Assembly (NCBI GenBank): GCA_964527995.1
Contig: CAZGRP010000002.1
Coordinates: 1-64,000, forward strand
DNA: 64,000 nt
DNA from: CAZGRP01 sp964527995
GTDB taxonomy: Bacteria; Zhuqueibacterota; Zhuqueibacteria; Oceanimicrobiales; CAZGRP01
Direction: 5' to 3'
This document shows, piece after piece, positions 44,730 through 55,163 of this stretch (within the stretch, counting starts at the first letter, position 1; each line of letters opens with the position of its first letter). The notes under the pieces are model-generated. The model did not search any database, had not been told where the DNA came from, and saw nothing but the letters and a program-made list of their open reading frames with translations. The translations under genes were made by a program, and so were the position numbers.

Positions 44730-47378
44730 ATGTCGAGCTCTCTGCTACATCGTCGCTTCCTGCTGCTGGCGGCGTTCGCAATTCTGGCGATCTCGACAGC
44801 GGCACGCCCGCAAGGGCTGAAGCCAGCTGCCGCAGACAGTGGCCAGGTAGCGGACCGGCCGCAAACGCCTCTGTCCCCCCCTTCTTCGCCTGCTCCTTTC
44901 AGCCCAAGCGACAGCACAACCGTGCGCCAGCGCGGTCAGGCCATGCTCGATACCATCGTCACCTACGAGGCGAACCGTATCGAGATCGATGTGGAGCGAA
45001 ACGTGACCTATCTGGAGGGTCATGCCATCGTGCGCTACCGCACGATGACCTTGGAGGCCGGGCGTATCGTCGTTGATATGAAGAGCAAGACGATGACTGC
45101 TGAGCCGCTGGCCGACACGACCGACGGCACCGCCACCGATGACACACTTGCAGCCCGGGACCGCGGAATGCCGGTTTTTACGGAGCGCGGCGAACGCATT
45201 GTCGGCGAACGCATGGAGTACAACTTCGAGACACAGAAGGGCAGAGTTCTGCGGGGACGAACTCAATTTGACGATGGCTTCTACTTCGGGCAGGCGATCA
45301 AGAAGGTGTCGGACACGGTTCTGAACGTGTGGGGTGCCGAGTTCACCACCTGTGACCGACTGGAGTCGCCGCACTTTCACTTCTGGAGCCGCCGGATGAA
45401 GATCATCATGAACGACAAGGTGATCGCCAGACCCATCGTCATGTATCTCGGCCATGTTCCGATCGCCGTGTTGCCCTTTGCTGTGTTTCCGACCAAGCAA
45501 GGCCGGCACTCCGGGTTGATCATGCCGCGCTACGGTGTCAGTGCTCTGGAAGGTCGTTATCTGCGCGACATGGGCTACTATTGGGCCATCAACGATTATG
45601 TGGACGCGGAGTTCAAGGCCGACTTCTTCGAACGCAGCGGCTGGTTTTTTCGCACCAACTGGAATTATGCCCTGCGCTACAAGTTTCGAGGCAGCATCTC
45701 AGGCTCTCTCACGCGCAAGAGTTTTGGATTCGGCGGCCAACAACAGCGGCAGCGACGCTGGGATCTGGCGATCCAGCACTCGCAGGAGCTTTCTCCCACC
45801 CTGCGAATCGCCGTCAACGGAACCTTCAGCAGCGACCGCAGTTTCTACCGGGATTTCAGCAACAACCGCGATTCGCGCCTTCGCCAGCAGCTGATCTCGA
45901 ACGCTACCATCACCAAGCGATGGCCCGAGAGCGGCGACAATCTTACCATCAACTTGAGCCAGACCACCACCCTGAGCACCGGTGGCTTCAACAGGTCCCT
46001 GCCACGGCTTTCGTTCACCCATTCGCGCCGACGCCTGTTTAGCCCGCCGGAGGAAAGAGGACGGCGGGGAGGGTTGGCAGGCAGGCCCTCGCTGCAGTCG
46101 TTGAGGTGGTATCACAACATCTACTACCAGTACAGCGCGAATTTTTTCAACGAGCAGAGTCGCCTCAATGATACCACCCGAACCGAGACCAGGACGCAAT
46201 TGACGCAGGATGCCTCCCTGGCCTTCTCGAGCCCGGGAAAGCTTTTCGGCTGGCTGTCACTGACGCAATCGCTGCGGTATCGAGAGCAGTGGTTTGATCG
46301 CCGCTTCGAGTTCAGCCTCGATCGGGGCACCAACCGGGTGGTGGCCGACACCGTGCGCGGGTTTTCGGCGCGGCGGGAATTCTCCTACACGGTTTCGGCG
46401 AACACGACGGTCTACGGCACCTTTCGGCCACGCATCGGCCACGTGCAGGGCATCCGCCACGTCGTCCGGCCATCGCTGAGTTTTTCCTACACACCGGACT
46501 ATACCAAGACCCCGTTTCGCTATTTCACCACATTGACGGACACATCGGGCAGGAAGATTGTGCGCTCGCGTTTCCCGGGCGGCTCGCGCGGCAACGTCGC
46601 CAATCTGAGTTTCGCCGTGACAAATCTGTTTCAGATGAAAATAGGAGAAGGCGAGGAAGCCAGAAAAGTCAATTTGTTCAACCTCGATTTCCGTTCGGGT
46701 TACAACTTTGCCGCCGATTCTCTTCGGCTTTCCGATCTGCAGAGCTCGCTGCGTGCCAATCCCACACGTACCTTCGCCGTCAGCGTCAGCTCTTCGCACA
46801 CCTTCTACAAAACAGACGAGGCAGGCCGTAAAATCAACCGATTCTTGTTTAAAGAGAGGGGTCCTCTGGGTGCCCTGCGGCTGGTGAATGTGAGGGCAGA
46901 CCTTCGCTGGCAGATCTCCGGCGGTCCGCGGCGCTCAGCGGCGGCCGGCAGCGCGGTGGAGGCGGCAGGGTCGCCGGTCCTTGGACCGCGCCGCGACCGC
47001 TTTGAACCGGGCGCCGCGTTTCGCAACTTCAACATGAGCTGGCGGGCCAGCTTCGCCCTGTCGTACAGCATCAATCGTAGCGATCCGAGAAGGACACGGA
47101 GATTCAGCTACCTGGATATTTCGGGTGCCGAACTGCAGCTTACGCGCAAATGGCGCATCGGCTACCGCGGCCGCTTCGACCTGGTCAAGCGTGAGCTTGT
47201 CGATCATAGCTTCACCTTCTACCGCGACCTCCATGAATGGGAGGCAGTCTTCCGGTGGTCACCCATCGGCCGGGCCCGTGGGTTCTATTTGCGCATCGGC
47301 CTGAAGGCGCCGATCTTGCGGGACATCAAGTTCGAGAAAGTCGGCGGCAGCAGGAGCGTGTTCGGGCCCAGCTTCTAG
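44730..47378 (+). CDS. lptD: LptD-like LPS-assembly outer membrane protein
   Basis: An 882-residue outer-membrane protein. A signal peptide (RRFLLLAAFAILAISTAARPQG) precedes an OstA/LptA-like N-terminal domain (about 75-180: RIEIDVERNVTYLEGHAIVRY, LEAGRIVVDMKSKTMTAEP). The large barrel follows with the LptD core signature GHVPIAVLPFAVFPTKQGRHSGLIMPRYG, many alternating aromatic strands and a terminal region rich in Arg/Tyr. The family inserts lipopolysaccharide in the outer leaflet, so this organism probably has an LPS-bearing outer membrane. The start at 44730 gives the best signal peptide; the open frame extends upstream into the ROK gene. Confidence 0.87.
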   Translation: MSSSLLHRRFLLLAAFAILAISTAARPQGLKPAAADSGQVADRPQTPLSPPSSPAPFSPSDSTTVRQRGQAMLDTIVTYEANRIEIDVERNVTYLEGHAIVRYRTMTLEAGRIVVDMKSKTMTAEPLADTTDGTATDDTLAARDRGMPVFTERGERIVGERMEYNFETQKGRVLRGRTQFDDGFYFGQAIKKVSDTVLNVWGAEFTTCDRLESPHFHFWSRRMKIIMNDKVIARPIVMYLGHVPIAVLPFAVFPTKQGRHSGLIMPRYGVSALEGRYLRDMGYYWAINDYVDAEFKADFFERSGWFFRTNWNYALRYKFRGSISGSLTRKSFGFGGQQQRQRRWDLAIQHSQELSPTLRIAVNGTFSSDRSFYRDFSNNRDSRLRQQLISNATITKRWPESGDNLTINLSQTTTLSTGGFNRSLPRLSFTHSRRRLFSPPEERGRRGGLAGRPSLQSLRWYHNIYYQYSANFFNEQSRLNDTTRTETRTQLTQDASLAFSSPGKLFGWLSLTQSLRYREQWFDRRFEFSLDRGTNRVVADTVRGFSARREFSYTVSANTTVYGTFRPRIGHVQGIRHVVRPSLSFSYTPDYTKTPFRYFTTLTDTSGRKIVRSRFPGGSRGNVANLSFAVTNLFQMKIGEGEEARKVNLFNLDFRSGYNFAADSLRLSDLQSSLRANPTRTFAVSVSSSHTFYKTDEAGRKINRFLFKERGPLGALRLVNVRADLRWQISGGPRRSAAAGSAVEAAGSPVLGPRRDRFEPGAAFRNFNMSWRASFALSYSINRSDPRRTRRFSYLDISGAELQLTRKWRIGYRGRFDLVKRELVDHSFTFYRDLHEWEAVFRWSPIGRARGFYLRIGLKAPILRDIKFEKVGGSRSVFGPSF

Positions 47379-47478
47379 TCATGGGCCCGACGTCGGTGGC
47401 GGGCCCGAAGCCGGCGGTGCATGTTCTCTTTGGCCTCGATTGGAGCTCAGAAGCGTGCGCGGGGGCGGGATTTTCGCC

Positions 47479-47507
47479 TTGCTTTTACTGGGGTAAAGCT
47501 TTATATT
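47479..47507 (+). promoter_or_regulatory. Promoter for parAB
   Basis: TTGCTT (47479-47484), 17-bp spacer, TATATT (47502-47507), 36 bp before the parA ATG. Confidence 0.6.
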
Positions 47508-47542
47508 AACTCCACTACTAACAGGACGTAGGGGCACAGCGA

Positions 47543-48319
47543 ATGGGAAAAATCATTACGATCGCCAACCAGAAGGGCGGGGTTGGTAAGACCACGACGG
47601 CGGTGAACCTGTCGTCGTGCGTGGCCGTTTTTGAGCACCCAACGCTCCTCATAGATATCGATCCGCAGGCCAACAGCACCAGTGGTCTTGGATTCGATCC
47701 AAAGGCGGTCCAAAAGAGCATCTACGAGGTGCTGATTGAAGACTTCGATATCAACAAGGCGGTGGTGGCCACCGAGCTCCGTTTTCTGGAATTGCTGCCC
47801 TCTGCCGTCCGCCTGGTTGGTGCCGAGGTGGAACTCGTCGGTGCCATCTCTCGCGAACACTATCTTTCCCGAGCCTTAAAACGGCTGCAGAAAGAATACG
47901 ATTACATCTTCGTCGACTGTCCGCCTTCACTGGGCCTGCTCACCCTGAATGCGCTGACGGCCGCTGATTCGGTGCTCATCCCCATCCAGTGCGAATACTA
48001 TGCCCTGGAAGGCCTCAGCCAGCTTCTCAACACCATCCGTCTTGTTCAAAAGCACCTGAACCCTCGTCTCGAGATCGAAGGTGTGTTGCTGACGATGTAC
48101 GATGGCCGTTTGAATCTCTCCCGCCAGGTGGCTGAGGACGTTCATAAATACTTCGACAACAAAGTCTTCAAGACGGTCATCAACCGCAACGTGCGATTGA
48201 GCGAGGCGCCGAGTCACGGCAAGCCGATCATCCTGTACGACGCCGTTTGTGCGGGTGCCGAGAATTACATGAACTTAGCCGAAGAGATACTCCAGAATGG
48301 CCGAGAGACGGTTGGGTAA
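47543..48319 (+). CDS. parA: Chromosome-partitioning ATPase ParA/Soj
   Basis: A 258-residue deviant-Walker ATPase driving origin segregation. It has the deviant Walker A KGGVGKTTTAVNL at residues about 10-22 and DIDPQANSTSGLG. Walker B lies in YDYIFVDCPPSLGLL, and SEAPSHGKPIILYD near the C-terminus is typical of chromosomal ParA. There is no N-terminal HTH, as expected for the Soj type. It overlaps parB by 23 bp. Confidence 0.96.
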   Translation: MGKIITIANQKGGVGKTTTAVNLSSCVAVFEHPTLLIDIDPQANSTSGLGFDPKAVQKSIYEVLIEDFDINKAVVATELRFLELLPSAVRLVGAEVELVGAISREHYLSRALKRLQKEYDYIFVDCPPSLGLLTLNALTAADSVLIPIQCEYYALEGLSQLLNTIRLVQKHLNPRLEIEGVLLTMYDGRLNLSRQVAEDVHKYFDNKVFKTVINRNVRLSEAPSHGKPIILYDAVCAGAENYMNLAEEILQNGRETVG

Positions 48320-49160
48320 GGGACTTGGCGCCCTCATTCCAGATCTTGACGCTGGAGACCTCGGCCGGTCTTCCAATCTCCGCGAGATTCGAGTCAACCA
48401 GATCCGCCCCAACCCCTTCCAACCCAGGGAAGATTTCGACCCACAATCGCTCGAAGAACTGAAATCGTCGATTCAGCAGATGGGGGTGATCCAGCCCGTC
48501 ACCGTCCGGGAGACCGACTCCGGTTTCGAATTGATCGCCGGAGAACGGCGGCTGCGAGCCGTTCGCGATCTTGGCTTCGACACCATTCCGGCCTACATCC
48601 TCGCTGTGACCAACGACGAGGAGATGCTCGAGCTTTCGCTCATTGAAAACATTCAGAGGGAGAACCTCAACCCGATCGATGAGGCCAGAGGGTATCGCCG
48701 CCTGATCAATGAGTGTCACCTGACGCAGGAGGAGGTCGCTCGCAAGGTCGGGAAGGATCGCGCCACTGTCGCCAACATGCTGCGGTTGCTCAAGCTTCCG
48801 GATCCGGTGCAGGAGGCGTTGCGGCGTGGCGAGGTGAGCACCGGTCATGCCAGGGCTCTGCTGGCGCTGCCGAGCCGCGGCAAGCAGGTGACGCTTTGCC
48901 AGCGCGTTGCCCGCGAGCGACTTTCGGTGCGCCAGGTGGAGAGGTTGGTCAAGTCGGAGCTGAGCGGGCCGAAAAAGACCAAGAAGGCCGCCAAAGATGA
49001 TGCTCCTCCTTTTATCAGAGAAGCTGAAGACGCCCTGCGGCGTTCGCTCGGCACCCAGGTGCGCATTCACCGAAAGCGTGGCAAACGGGGGTGGATCGAA
49101 GTAGAGTTTTATTCCGACGCGGACCTGGAACGATTGCTCGAATTGATTGCTCGGGCTTGA
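48297..49160 (+). CDS. parB: Chromosome-partitioning protein ParB/Spo0J
   Basis: A 287-residue parS-binding CTPase. The N-terminal region has RLGKGLGALIP (ParA-stimulating type). The CTP-binding fold contains PFQPREDFDPQSLEELKSSIQQMGVIQPVTV and the GERRLRA motif (in LIAGERRLRAVRDLG), then ENIQRENLNPIDEA. The central HTH is in LTQEEVARKVGKDRATVANMLRLLKLP. The C-terminal dimerisation domain ends the protein. No parS copy (TGTTTCACGTGAAACA type) was noticed in the window. Confidence 0.96.
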   Translation: MAERRLGKGLGALIPDLDAGDLGRSSNLREIRVNQIRPNPFQPREDFDPQSLEELKSSIQQMGVIQPVTVRETDSGFELIAGERRLRAVRDLGFDTIPAYILAVTNDEEMLELSLIENIQRENLNPIDEARGYRRLINECHLTQEEVARKVGKDRATVANMLRLLKLPDPVQEALRRGEVSTGHARALLALPSRGKQVTLCQRVARERLSVRQVERLVKSELSGPKKTKKAAKDDAPPFIREAEDALRRSLGTQVRIHRKRGKRGWIEVEFYSDADLERLLELIARA

Positions 49161-49205
49161 GTACGCGAAGGCGGGGCAACTTCCGAATTATTAAGGAGAA
49201 AAAAC

Positions 49206-49234
49206 TTGACTCTTAGGCTTTTTGTTTTTAAATT
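49206..49234 (+). promoter_or_regulatory. Possible promoter upstream of LytM peptidase gene
   Basis: TTGACT (49206-49211), 17-bp spacer, TAAATT (49229-49234), within a very AT-rich stretch. Both terminator-like hairpins lie downstream of it and upstream of the gene. Confidence 0.5.
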
Positions 49235-49248
49235 TTTGCCCTGCCGGA

Positions 49249-49279
49249 CCGCCCTCGCGTGCCGAGGTGCGGGTTTTTT
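49249..49279 (+). terminator. Terminator-like hairpin 1 after parB
   Basis: CCGC-C-CTCG, loop CGTGC, CGAG-GT-GCGG, then a T run (49274-49279). The stem has a small internal asymmetry. It may end parAB or act as a leader attenuator. Confidence 0.65.
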
Positions 49280-49296
49280 CATGCACCAGTGTGACG

Positions 49297-49322
49297 AAGC
49301 TTTGGTCCAAAGCTTTTTTTTT
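49297..49322 (+). terminator. Terminator-like hairpin 2, just before LytM gene
   Basis: AAGCTTTGG and CCAAAGCTT are exact complements around a single T (in practice an 8-bp stem with loop GTC), followed by nine T residues. The T run ends 9 nt before the ATG at 49332, leaving almost no room for a ribosome site. Confidence 0.75.
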
Positions 49323-49331
49323 GGATAGCAG

Positions 49332-50216
49332 ATGAAACGGCGGCCTCGGCAACTTTCGATCCTGATTATCCCGGACGATAAGTCCGAGCCCTACCACTTC
49401 CGCATTGGCATGCGGACAGTGAAGGTGCTGGCGGTGCTCGGGGTGATCCTGGCTTTGCATACGATCGTCGGCGGGTTCTCGTACTGGAAGAACTTGCAGC
49501 TCTATCGGTTGAATCACGTGCTCCTGCGCGACAACCTGCGCCTGCGCGACACGAACCGGCGAATCTACAAGCTGGCGGGGCAGGTCCAGGAGCTCGAACG
49601 GGATCGCGAGCGATTCCTTGCTCTGCTCGGTGTGAAGACCAAGGGTGAGCTTGCTGCCGGGACCCCGACGATGGTGGAAGTAAGTCCTTCGATCAAGAAT
49701 GTTGTGCCGCTTCCCAGGCGCTCCGCTCGAGTGGCAGAGGTGGTGCAGGCGGGCGACCGGCACTTCAGCTTCCTTCACAAGAGATCCGTTGGTCTGAAGG
49801 ACTATGCCCCCAGGCTTCCGACGTTGCTTCCGGTCGAGGGATTCCTGACCGAAGACTTTGAGGAAGCGGAATGGTCGGCAAAGAAGCACCTGGGTATTGA
49901 CATCGCCGCCAAAAAGGGCACCATCGTGCGGGCGGCTGCCGAGGGCACGATCGTGTTTGCAAGTTGGACGTTCGACCTTGGCAATCTAGTCATCATTGAT
50001 CATGGCGGAGGGTTTTTGACCTTCTATGGCCACAATCAGAGAATCCTCAAGGGAGTTGGGAGCTTTGTGAGAAAGGGGGAGCCGATTGCAAACGTGGGCA
50101 GCTCGGGGGTCAGTTCGGGCCCACATCTGCATTTCGAGATCTGGAAAGATGGGGTGCCGGTCGATCCGAAGGAGTACATTTTGGCATTTCAGGCGACTAA
50201 GAAGGCCGGCAGTTAA
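49332..50216 (+). CDS. M23 (LytM) family metallopeptidase, membrane-anchored
   Basis: A 294-residue peptidoglycan endopeptidase-like protein. One transmembrane helix (about 34-56) follows a basic cytoplasmic start. A coiled coil (about 57-100) leads to the LytM domain at about 160-285. Zinc ligands are visible as HLGIDIAA (HxxxD) and HLHFE (HxH), with the usual FYGHNQ between, so it looks catalytically competent. The linked bactofilin gene 31 bp downstream matches a widespread M23-bactofilin pairing in cell-shape control. The 171-bp gap upstream holds a promoter and two terminator-like hairpins. Confidence 0.9.
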   Translation: MKRRPRQLSILIIPDDKSEPYHFRIGMRTVKVLAVLGVILALHTIVGGFSYWKNLQLYRLNHVLLRDNLRLRDTNRRIYKLAGQVQELERDRERFLALLGVKTKGELAAGTPTMVEVSPSIKNVVPLPRRSARVAEVVQAGDRHFSFLHKRSVGLKDYAPRLPTLLPVEGFLTEDFEEAEWSAKKHLGIDIAAKKGTIVRAAAEGTIVFASWTFDLGNLVIIDHGGGFLTFYGHNQRILKGVGSFVRKGEPIANVGSSGVSSGPHLHFEIWKDGVPVDPKEYILAFQATKKAGS

Positions 50217-50247
50217 CCGCTGAAGGGACGAGCAGCGAGAGGTTGGG

Positions 50248-50709
50248 ATGTTGGGAAAGAAAGAAAACGGGGACGGTGGGCGCAGTGGGGAGTTGAATAC
50301 GATCATCGGCAAGGGTTCCGAGATCGAAGGCACGGTCAAGATACGTAGCGGCCTGCGCGTAGACGGCAAGCTCAAGGGGAAGGTGTCGGTCGCCGACTCG
50401 ATTATCGTCGGCAAGGATGGCGCCATCGACGGAGAGGTTCATGCCAAGAATGCCGTGGTCGGGGGCTATGTTCACGGCAAGCTGGTCGCCAGCGGGAAGG
50501 TCGTGCTGGAAGCGCAGTCACGATTCGAGGGAGAACTCCACACCGCTAAGCTTGTCATTGACGAGGGCGCGGTGTTCGAGGGGATCTGCTCGATGACCGG
50601 CGAAGAGAAGACACGGCAAAAGATAAAGGGCTCGTCCGAGGTACCGCCACGGGACGAGAAGAAAATTGCCGAAAACGTATCCGCCAGGGAGGAAGCAGCG
50701 AGATCGTGA
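50248..50709 (+). CDS. Bactofilin
   Basis: A 153-residue cytoskeletal protein of the bactofilin (DUF583) family forming nucleotide-free filaments. The right-handed beta-helix core runs about residues 15-110 with regular Gly/Val-rich turns (GSEIEGTVKIRSGLRVDG, GKDGAIDGEVHAKNAVVGG, GKLVASGKVVLEAQSRFEGEL). Short polar tails flank it, the C-terminal one rich in Lys/Glu. Coupling with the upstream M23 peptidase suggests a scaffold for localised wall remodelling. Confidence 0.93.
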   Translation: MLGKKENGDGGRSGELNTIIGKGSEIEGTVKIRSGLRVDGKLKGKVSVADSIIVGKDGAIDGEVHAKNAVVGGYVHGKLVASGKVVLEAQSRFEGELHTAKLVIDEGAVFEGICSMTGEEKTRQKIKGSSEVPPRDEKKIAENVSAREEAARS

Positions 50710-50710
50710 C

Positions 50711-50950
50711 GTGCCGCAGTCATCGGAGAGGCGAGGGGATACGCGTAGCGTGCTTGCCTATCTGGATTTGGGGCTGCGTTTTGCTCTGACCATCTTGGTT
50801 GCCGCGGGCGGAGGTTACGTGCTTGACCGCTGGCTTCACACGCTCCCCTTGTTTCTGGTTGTAGGGCTGGTGCTTGGGGCTGTGGCTGGCTTCCTGAACA
50901 TCTATCGTACCGTGTTTCCTTCCTCCCGTGGGGATACATCGAGAAAATGA
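50711..50950 (+). CDS. atpZ: AtpZ-like F0F1 ATPase accessory protein
   Basis: A 79-residue membrane protein with two hydrophobic helices (FALTILVAAGGGYVLDRWL and LFLVVGLVLGAVAGFLNIYR), typical of the AtpZ/AtpI accessory family encoded at the head of atp operons. GTG at 50711 lies one base after the bactofilin stop; an earlier in-frame start overlaps bactofilin. The stop overlaps the next ATG (ATGATG). Confidence 0.8.
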   Translation: MPQSSERRGDTRSVLAYLDLGLRFALTILVAAGGGYVLDRWLHTLPLFLVVGLVLGAVAGFLNIYRTVFPSSRGDTSRK

Positions 50951-51342
50951 TGGAGGGGATGCGAGTTGTCAGCGCTGTTTTGCTAATCGTCGTGCTGGTT
51001 TTGGGCGTCGGCCTGGCGGCCGGTACGTGGAGCGGCGATTGGCGGATCGCAAGAGCGATTATCTTTGGCTCCGGGATAAGCCTTTTCAACCTGGCGTGGG
51101 GTTTCTTTTCCATCCAATGGGCCTTTCACAGATCGTCTCGAACTTTTCACGGGGTGCTTGTCGGGGGGATGCTCCTTCGTTTTATAGTGGTCGGGCTGGC
51201 GCTTTACTGGGCCTGGACGAACGCGGCTATTCATTTCTTGAGTTTTGTCGTTGCGCTGCTTGCCACCTACTTTCTGTTACAGGTTTTTGAAATTCGATTC
51301 GTTCAGCAGCACTTAGCACAGAAGTCGTCTGCTACGAAATGA
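50947..51342 (+). CDS. atpI: AtpI-like ATP synthase accessory membrane protein
   Basis: A 131-residue protein with four predicted helices (VSAVLLIVVLVLGVGLAAG, AIIFGSGISLFNLAWGFF, GVLVGGMLLRFIVVGLALY, FLSFVVALLATYFLLQVF). Size, topology and place before atpB support an AtpI-like role in c-ring assembly, though primary-sequence similarity is weak. It overlaps both neighbours by four bases. Confidence 0.65.
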   Translation: MMEGMRVVSAVLLIVVLVLGVGLAAGTWSGDWRIARAIIFGSGISLFNLAWGFFSIQWAFHRSSRTFHGVLVGGMLLRFIVVGLALYWAWTNAAIHFLSFVVALLATYFLLQVFEIRFVQQHLAQKSSATK

Positions 51343-52178
51343 TTGCCACGGTCCTGTTGACTTCTCTCGCAACGATTGGCATTGGGCCGGAGAAGGGCAC
51401 TGCGCCGGCCGAAGGTGGTGGGGGCGTTGGTACGGGATTCATTTTGCACCACGTCCAGGACGAGGTGGTGTTACGTCTGCCGACGGTTCTCGGCGTCGAT
51501 CTCTCCATCACCAAACATGTTTGCATGATGATGCTGGCAGCGGCGGTTCTGGCGGTTGCTGTGCCGATTGCCGCTCGTCGCAGGCAGCTGGTGCCCCGGG
51601 GCATCACGAATGCTTTCGAGAGCATCGTTGTTTTTCTGCGCGAGGACATCATCAACCCGAACCTGGGCGCGCAGGGCAGGCATTTTGCGCCGTATCTACT
51701 GACGGCGTTCTTCTTCATCTTGACGATGAACCTGCTCGGTCTGACCCCAGCCCCTCTGGGTGCGACGGCTACAAGCAACATCAGCATCACAGCCGGATTG
51801 GCTTTGCTCACGTTTTTCGTCGTGAATGTCGCCGGGATTCGTGAACATGGGCTGGTCGGCTATGTTCGAACCTACGTACCCGAGGGTGTGCCTGCCATCT
51901 TGGCGCCGCTGCTCTTCTTGATCGAGGTTCTGGGACTGTTCACCAAGCACCTGGCTTTGGCGATCCGACTCTTTGCCAACATGGTGGCCGGGCATATTGT
52001 GATTTTCACGTTACTCTACCTGATTTTCGCTTTTAGAAACTGGCTTATCGCGCCCTTCCCTGTGGCCTTCATCGTTGCGGTGAGTCTGCTAGAGATTCTG
52101 ATTGCGTTGATTCAGGCCTATATCTTTACCATTCTGTCTGCTGTTTTCATTGGGATGGCGGTTAGCCACGAGCACTGA
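51339..52178 (+). CDS. atpB: ATP synthase F0 subunit a
   Basis: A 279-residue membrane subunit forming the proton half-channels. A long N-terminal segment precedes five or so helices. The essential arginine is in LALAIRLFANMVAGH near residue 210, followed by the conserved C-terminal region LIALIQAYIFTILSAVFIG with the Gln/Tyr pair. The start overlaps atpI (ATGA). Confidence 0.95.
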   Translation: MIATVLLTSLATIGIGPEKGTAPAEGGGGVGTGFILHHVQDEVVLRLPTVLGVDLSITKHVCMMMLAAAVLAVAVPIAARRRQLVPRGITNAFESIVVFLREDIINPNLGAQGRHFAPYLLTAFFFILTMNLLGLTPAPLGATATSNISITAGLALLTFFVVNVAGIREHGLVGYVRTYVPEGVPAILAPLLFLIEVLGLFTKHLALAIRLFANMVAGHIVIFTLLYLIFAFRNWLIAPFPVAFIVAVSLLEILIALIQAYIFTILSAVFIGMAVSHEH

Positions 52179-52256
52179 TCTGGAGAGGGAGCGGCAGGCG
52201 CTTGGGGCACCGCCATAGGGAAGCAATGGTTGAACTCAAATTGCAAGGGAGGTTAC

Positions 52257-52487
52257 ATGACTGAGGGAGCAATGGCGTTTCTGGCTGCCGGTTTTGGTGC
52301 AGCGGGTGTAACGATCGGTGGTGCATACGGCATCAGCAAGCTGGCAAGTGCTGCCATGGAAGGGATTGCGCGTCAGCCAGAGGCGGCCGCTGATCTTCGC
52401 GGTGCGATGATTATCACCGCCGCCATGATTGAAGGTGTGGCGCTTCTCGGTTTGGTGATCAGTTTTTTGGCTCTCATCCTTAAATAA
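52257..52487 (+). CDS. atpE: ATP synthase F0 subunit c
   Basis: A 76-residue two-helix subunit of the rotor ring. The polar loop is ARQPEA and the ion-binding carboxylate is Glu59 in AAMIEGVALLG. Na+-type rings carry Ser/Thr after this Glu and a Gln in helix 1; here both positions are Gly, so proton coupling is more likely. The ATG at 52257 follows GGGAGG; an earlier in-frame ATG (52230) lacks such a site. Confidence 0.95.
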   Translation: MTEGAMAFLAAGFGAAGVTIGGAYGISKLASAAMEGIARQPEAAADLRGAMIITAAMIEGVALLGLVISFLALILK

Positions 52488-52505
52488 CAATCCGGTACGG
52501 AGAAT

Positions 52506-53000
52506 ATGGAGTTACTGAGCCCAAAGCTCGGTCTGATTTTTTGGACCTTCATCGTTTTTCTGTCGCTGTTGTGGATCCTCAAGCGGTTCGCGTGGAAACC
52601 GATCCTGGAGACTCTCGACGAGCGCGAGAACCGGATCCAGGCTGCCCTTGACGAGGCAGAACGATCGCGGCAAGAGGCGCAGGAGATGCTGCAGAAATAC
52701 CAGCAACTCCTCGATGACGCGAAACGAGAGTCACAGGACATCATCGCCAAGAGCAGGAAGATGGCCGAGGCCACGCGGGATGAGATCGTCCAGAAGGCTC
52801 AGGCCGAGGCCAATCATCTGATCGACAGGGCACGCAAGGAGATCGAGCTGGCGCGCAGCAAGGCCGTGGATGAACTCAGGCGAGAAGCCGTCGAGCTTTC
52901 ACTGATGATCGCTTCCAGGCTCATTGGCAAGAGCCTGTCGAGAGAAGATCACGAGCGGCTGATCGCCGATTCGATGGAGCAAATGGGAGAAACAAATTGA
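52506..53000 (+). CDS. atpF: ATP synthase F0 subunit b
   Basis: A 164-residue stator subunit: one N-terminal helix (LIFWTFIVFLSLLWILKRFAW) then a long charged coiled coil (LDERENRIQAALDEAERSRQEAQEM...) and the short C-terminal region LIGKSLSREDHERLI. Only one b-type gene is present. It overlaps atpH by four bases (TTGA). Confidence 0.94.
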   Translation: MELLSPKLGLIFWTFIVFLSLLWILKRFAWKPILETLDERENRIQAALDEAERSRQEAQEMLQKYQQLLDDAKRESQDIIAKSRKMAEATRDEIVQKAQAEANHLIDRARKEIELARSKAVDELRREAVELSLMIASRLIGKSLSREDHERLIADSMEQMGETN

Positions 53001-53542
53001 GAGAGACGGTGCTGGCCCGCCGCTATGCCAGAGCTCTTTTCTTGCTGGCGGTGGAACGCGATCTGGTCGACAAGATTCACCAGGAACTCGCTTCTTTCTC
53101 CGAGATCCTGAAGGAGAATCGCGACCTTCGTCTCTTCCTCGACGCTCCTCAGGTGGATCGGGCCGAAAAGCGGCAGGCCATCGAGGAGTTGTTTCAGGAC
53201 CGTTTCTCCAATGTTTTCTTCAACTTCCTGGTGCTCCTTATCGAGAAGGGCAGGCAGGCGCTCTTTACGCACATCGTCCAGCAGTTCGAGATACTGTTCG
53301 ACCGTTATCGAAACCGCGTGCGCGCCCTGGCGATCACGGCGATACCGTTGGGAACGCATCATCTGACGCGATTACAGGAAGCGTTGTCCAGTCGATTGCA
53401 GTCCGAGGTCAGGATCGAAAACCGCGTGGATCCTGACATCCTCGGTGGTATGGTCGTGAAGATCGATGGTCAGGTTCTCGACGGAAGCCTGCGCTACCAG
53501 CTGGAGAGGTTGGGCCAAAGCCTGCTGGACCATCGCAATTGA
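52997..53542 (+). CDS. atpH: ATP synthase F1 subunit delta
   Basis: A 181-residue stalk subunit joining F1 to b. It has the OSCP family N-terminus (LARRYARALFLLAVE) and C-terminal signature (DPDILGGMVVKIDGQVLDGSLRYQLERL). The TTG start overlaps the atpF stop; no ATG is available near the family N-terminus. Confidence 0.94.
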   Translation: MRETVLARRYARALFLLAVERDLVDKIHQELASFSEILKENRDLRLFLDAPQVDRAEKRQAIEELFQDRFSNVFFNFLVLLIEKGRQALFTHIVQQFEILFDRYRNRVRALAITAIPLGTHHLTRLQEALSSRLQSEVRIENRVDPDILGGMVVKIDGQVLDGSLRYQLERLGQSLLDHRN

Positions 53543-53629
53543 ATTGCCGCTCTGTGGTGGCCGGAGGGTGGATCTCCGGTGCCCAGGAGAGTCGTTCTGT
53601 GTGAATGCAATCGGAGGTTTTTCTAGCCT

Positions 53630-55162
<1,533 letters not shown>

Positions 55163-55163
55163 C

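Noticed and set aside
47379..47542. Search for parS or an origin-like repeat near parAB
   Set aside because: No TGTTTCACGTGAAACA-type palindrome or DnaA-box cluster was noticed by eye; only a promoter was supportable.
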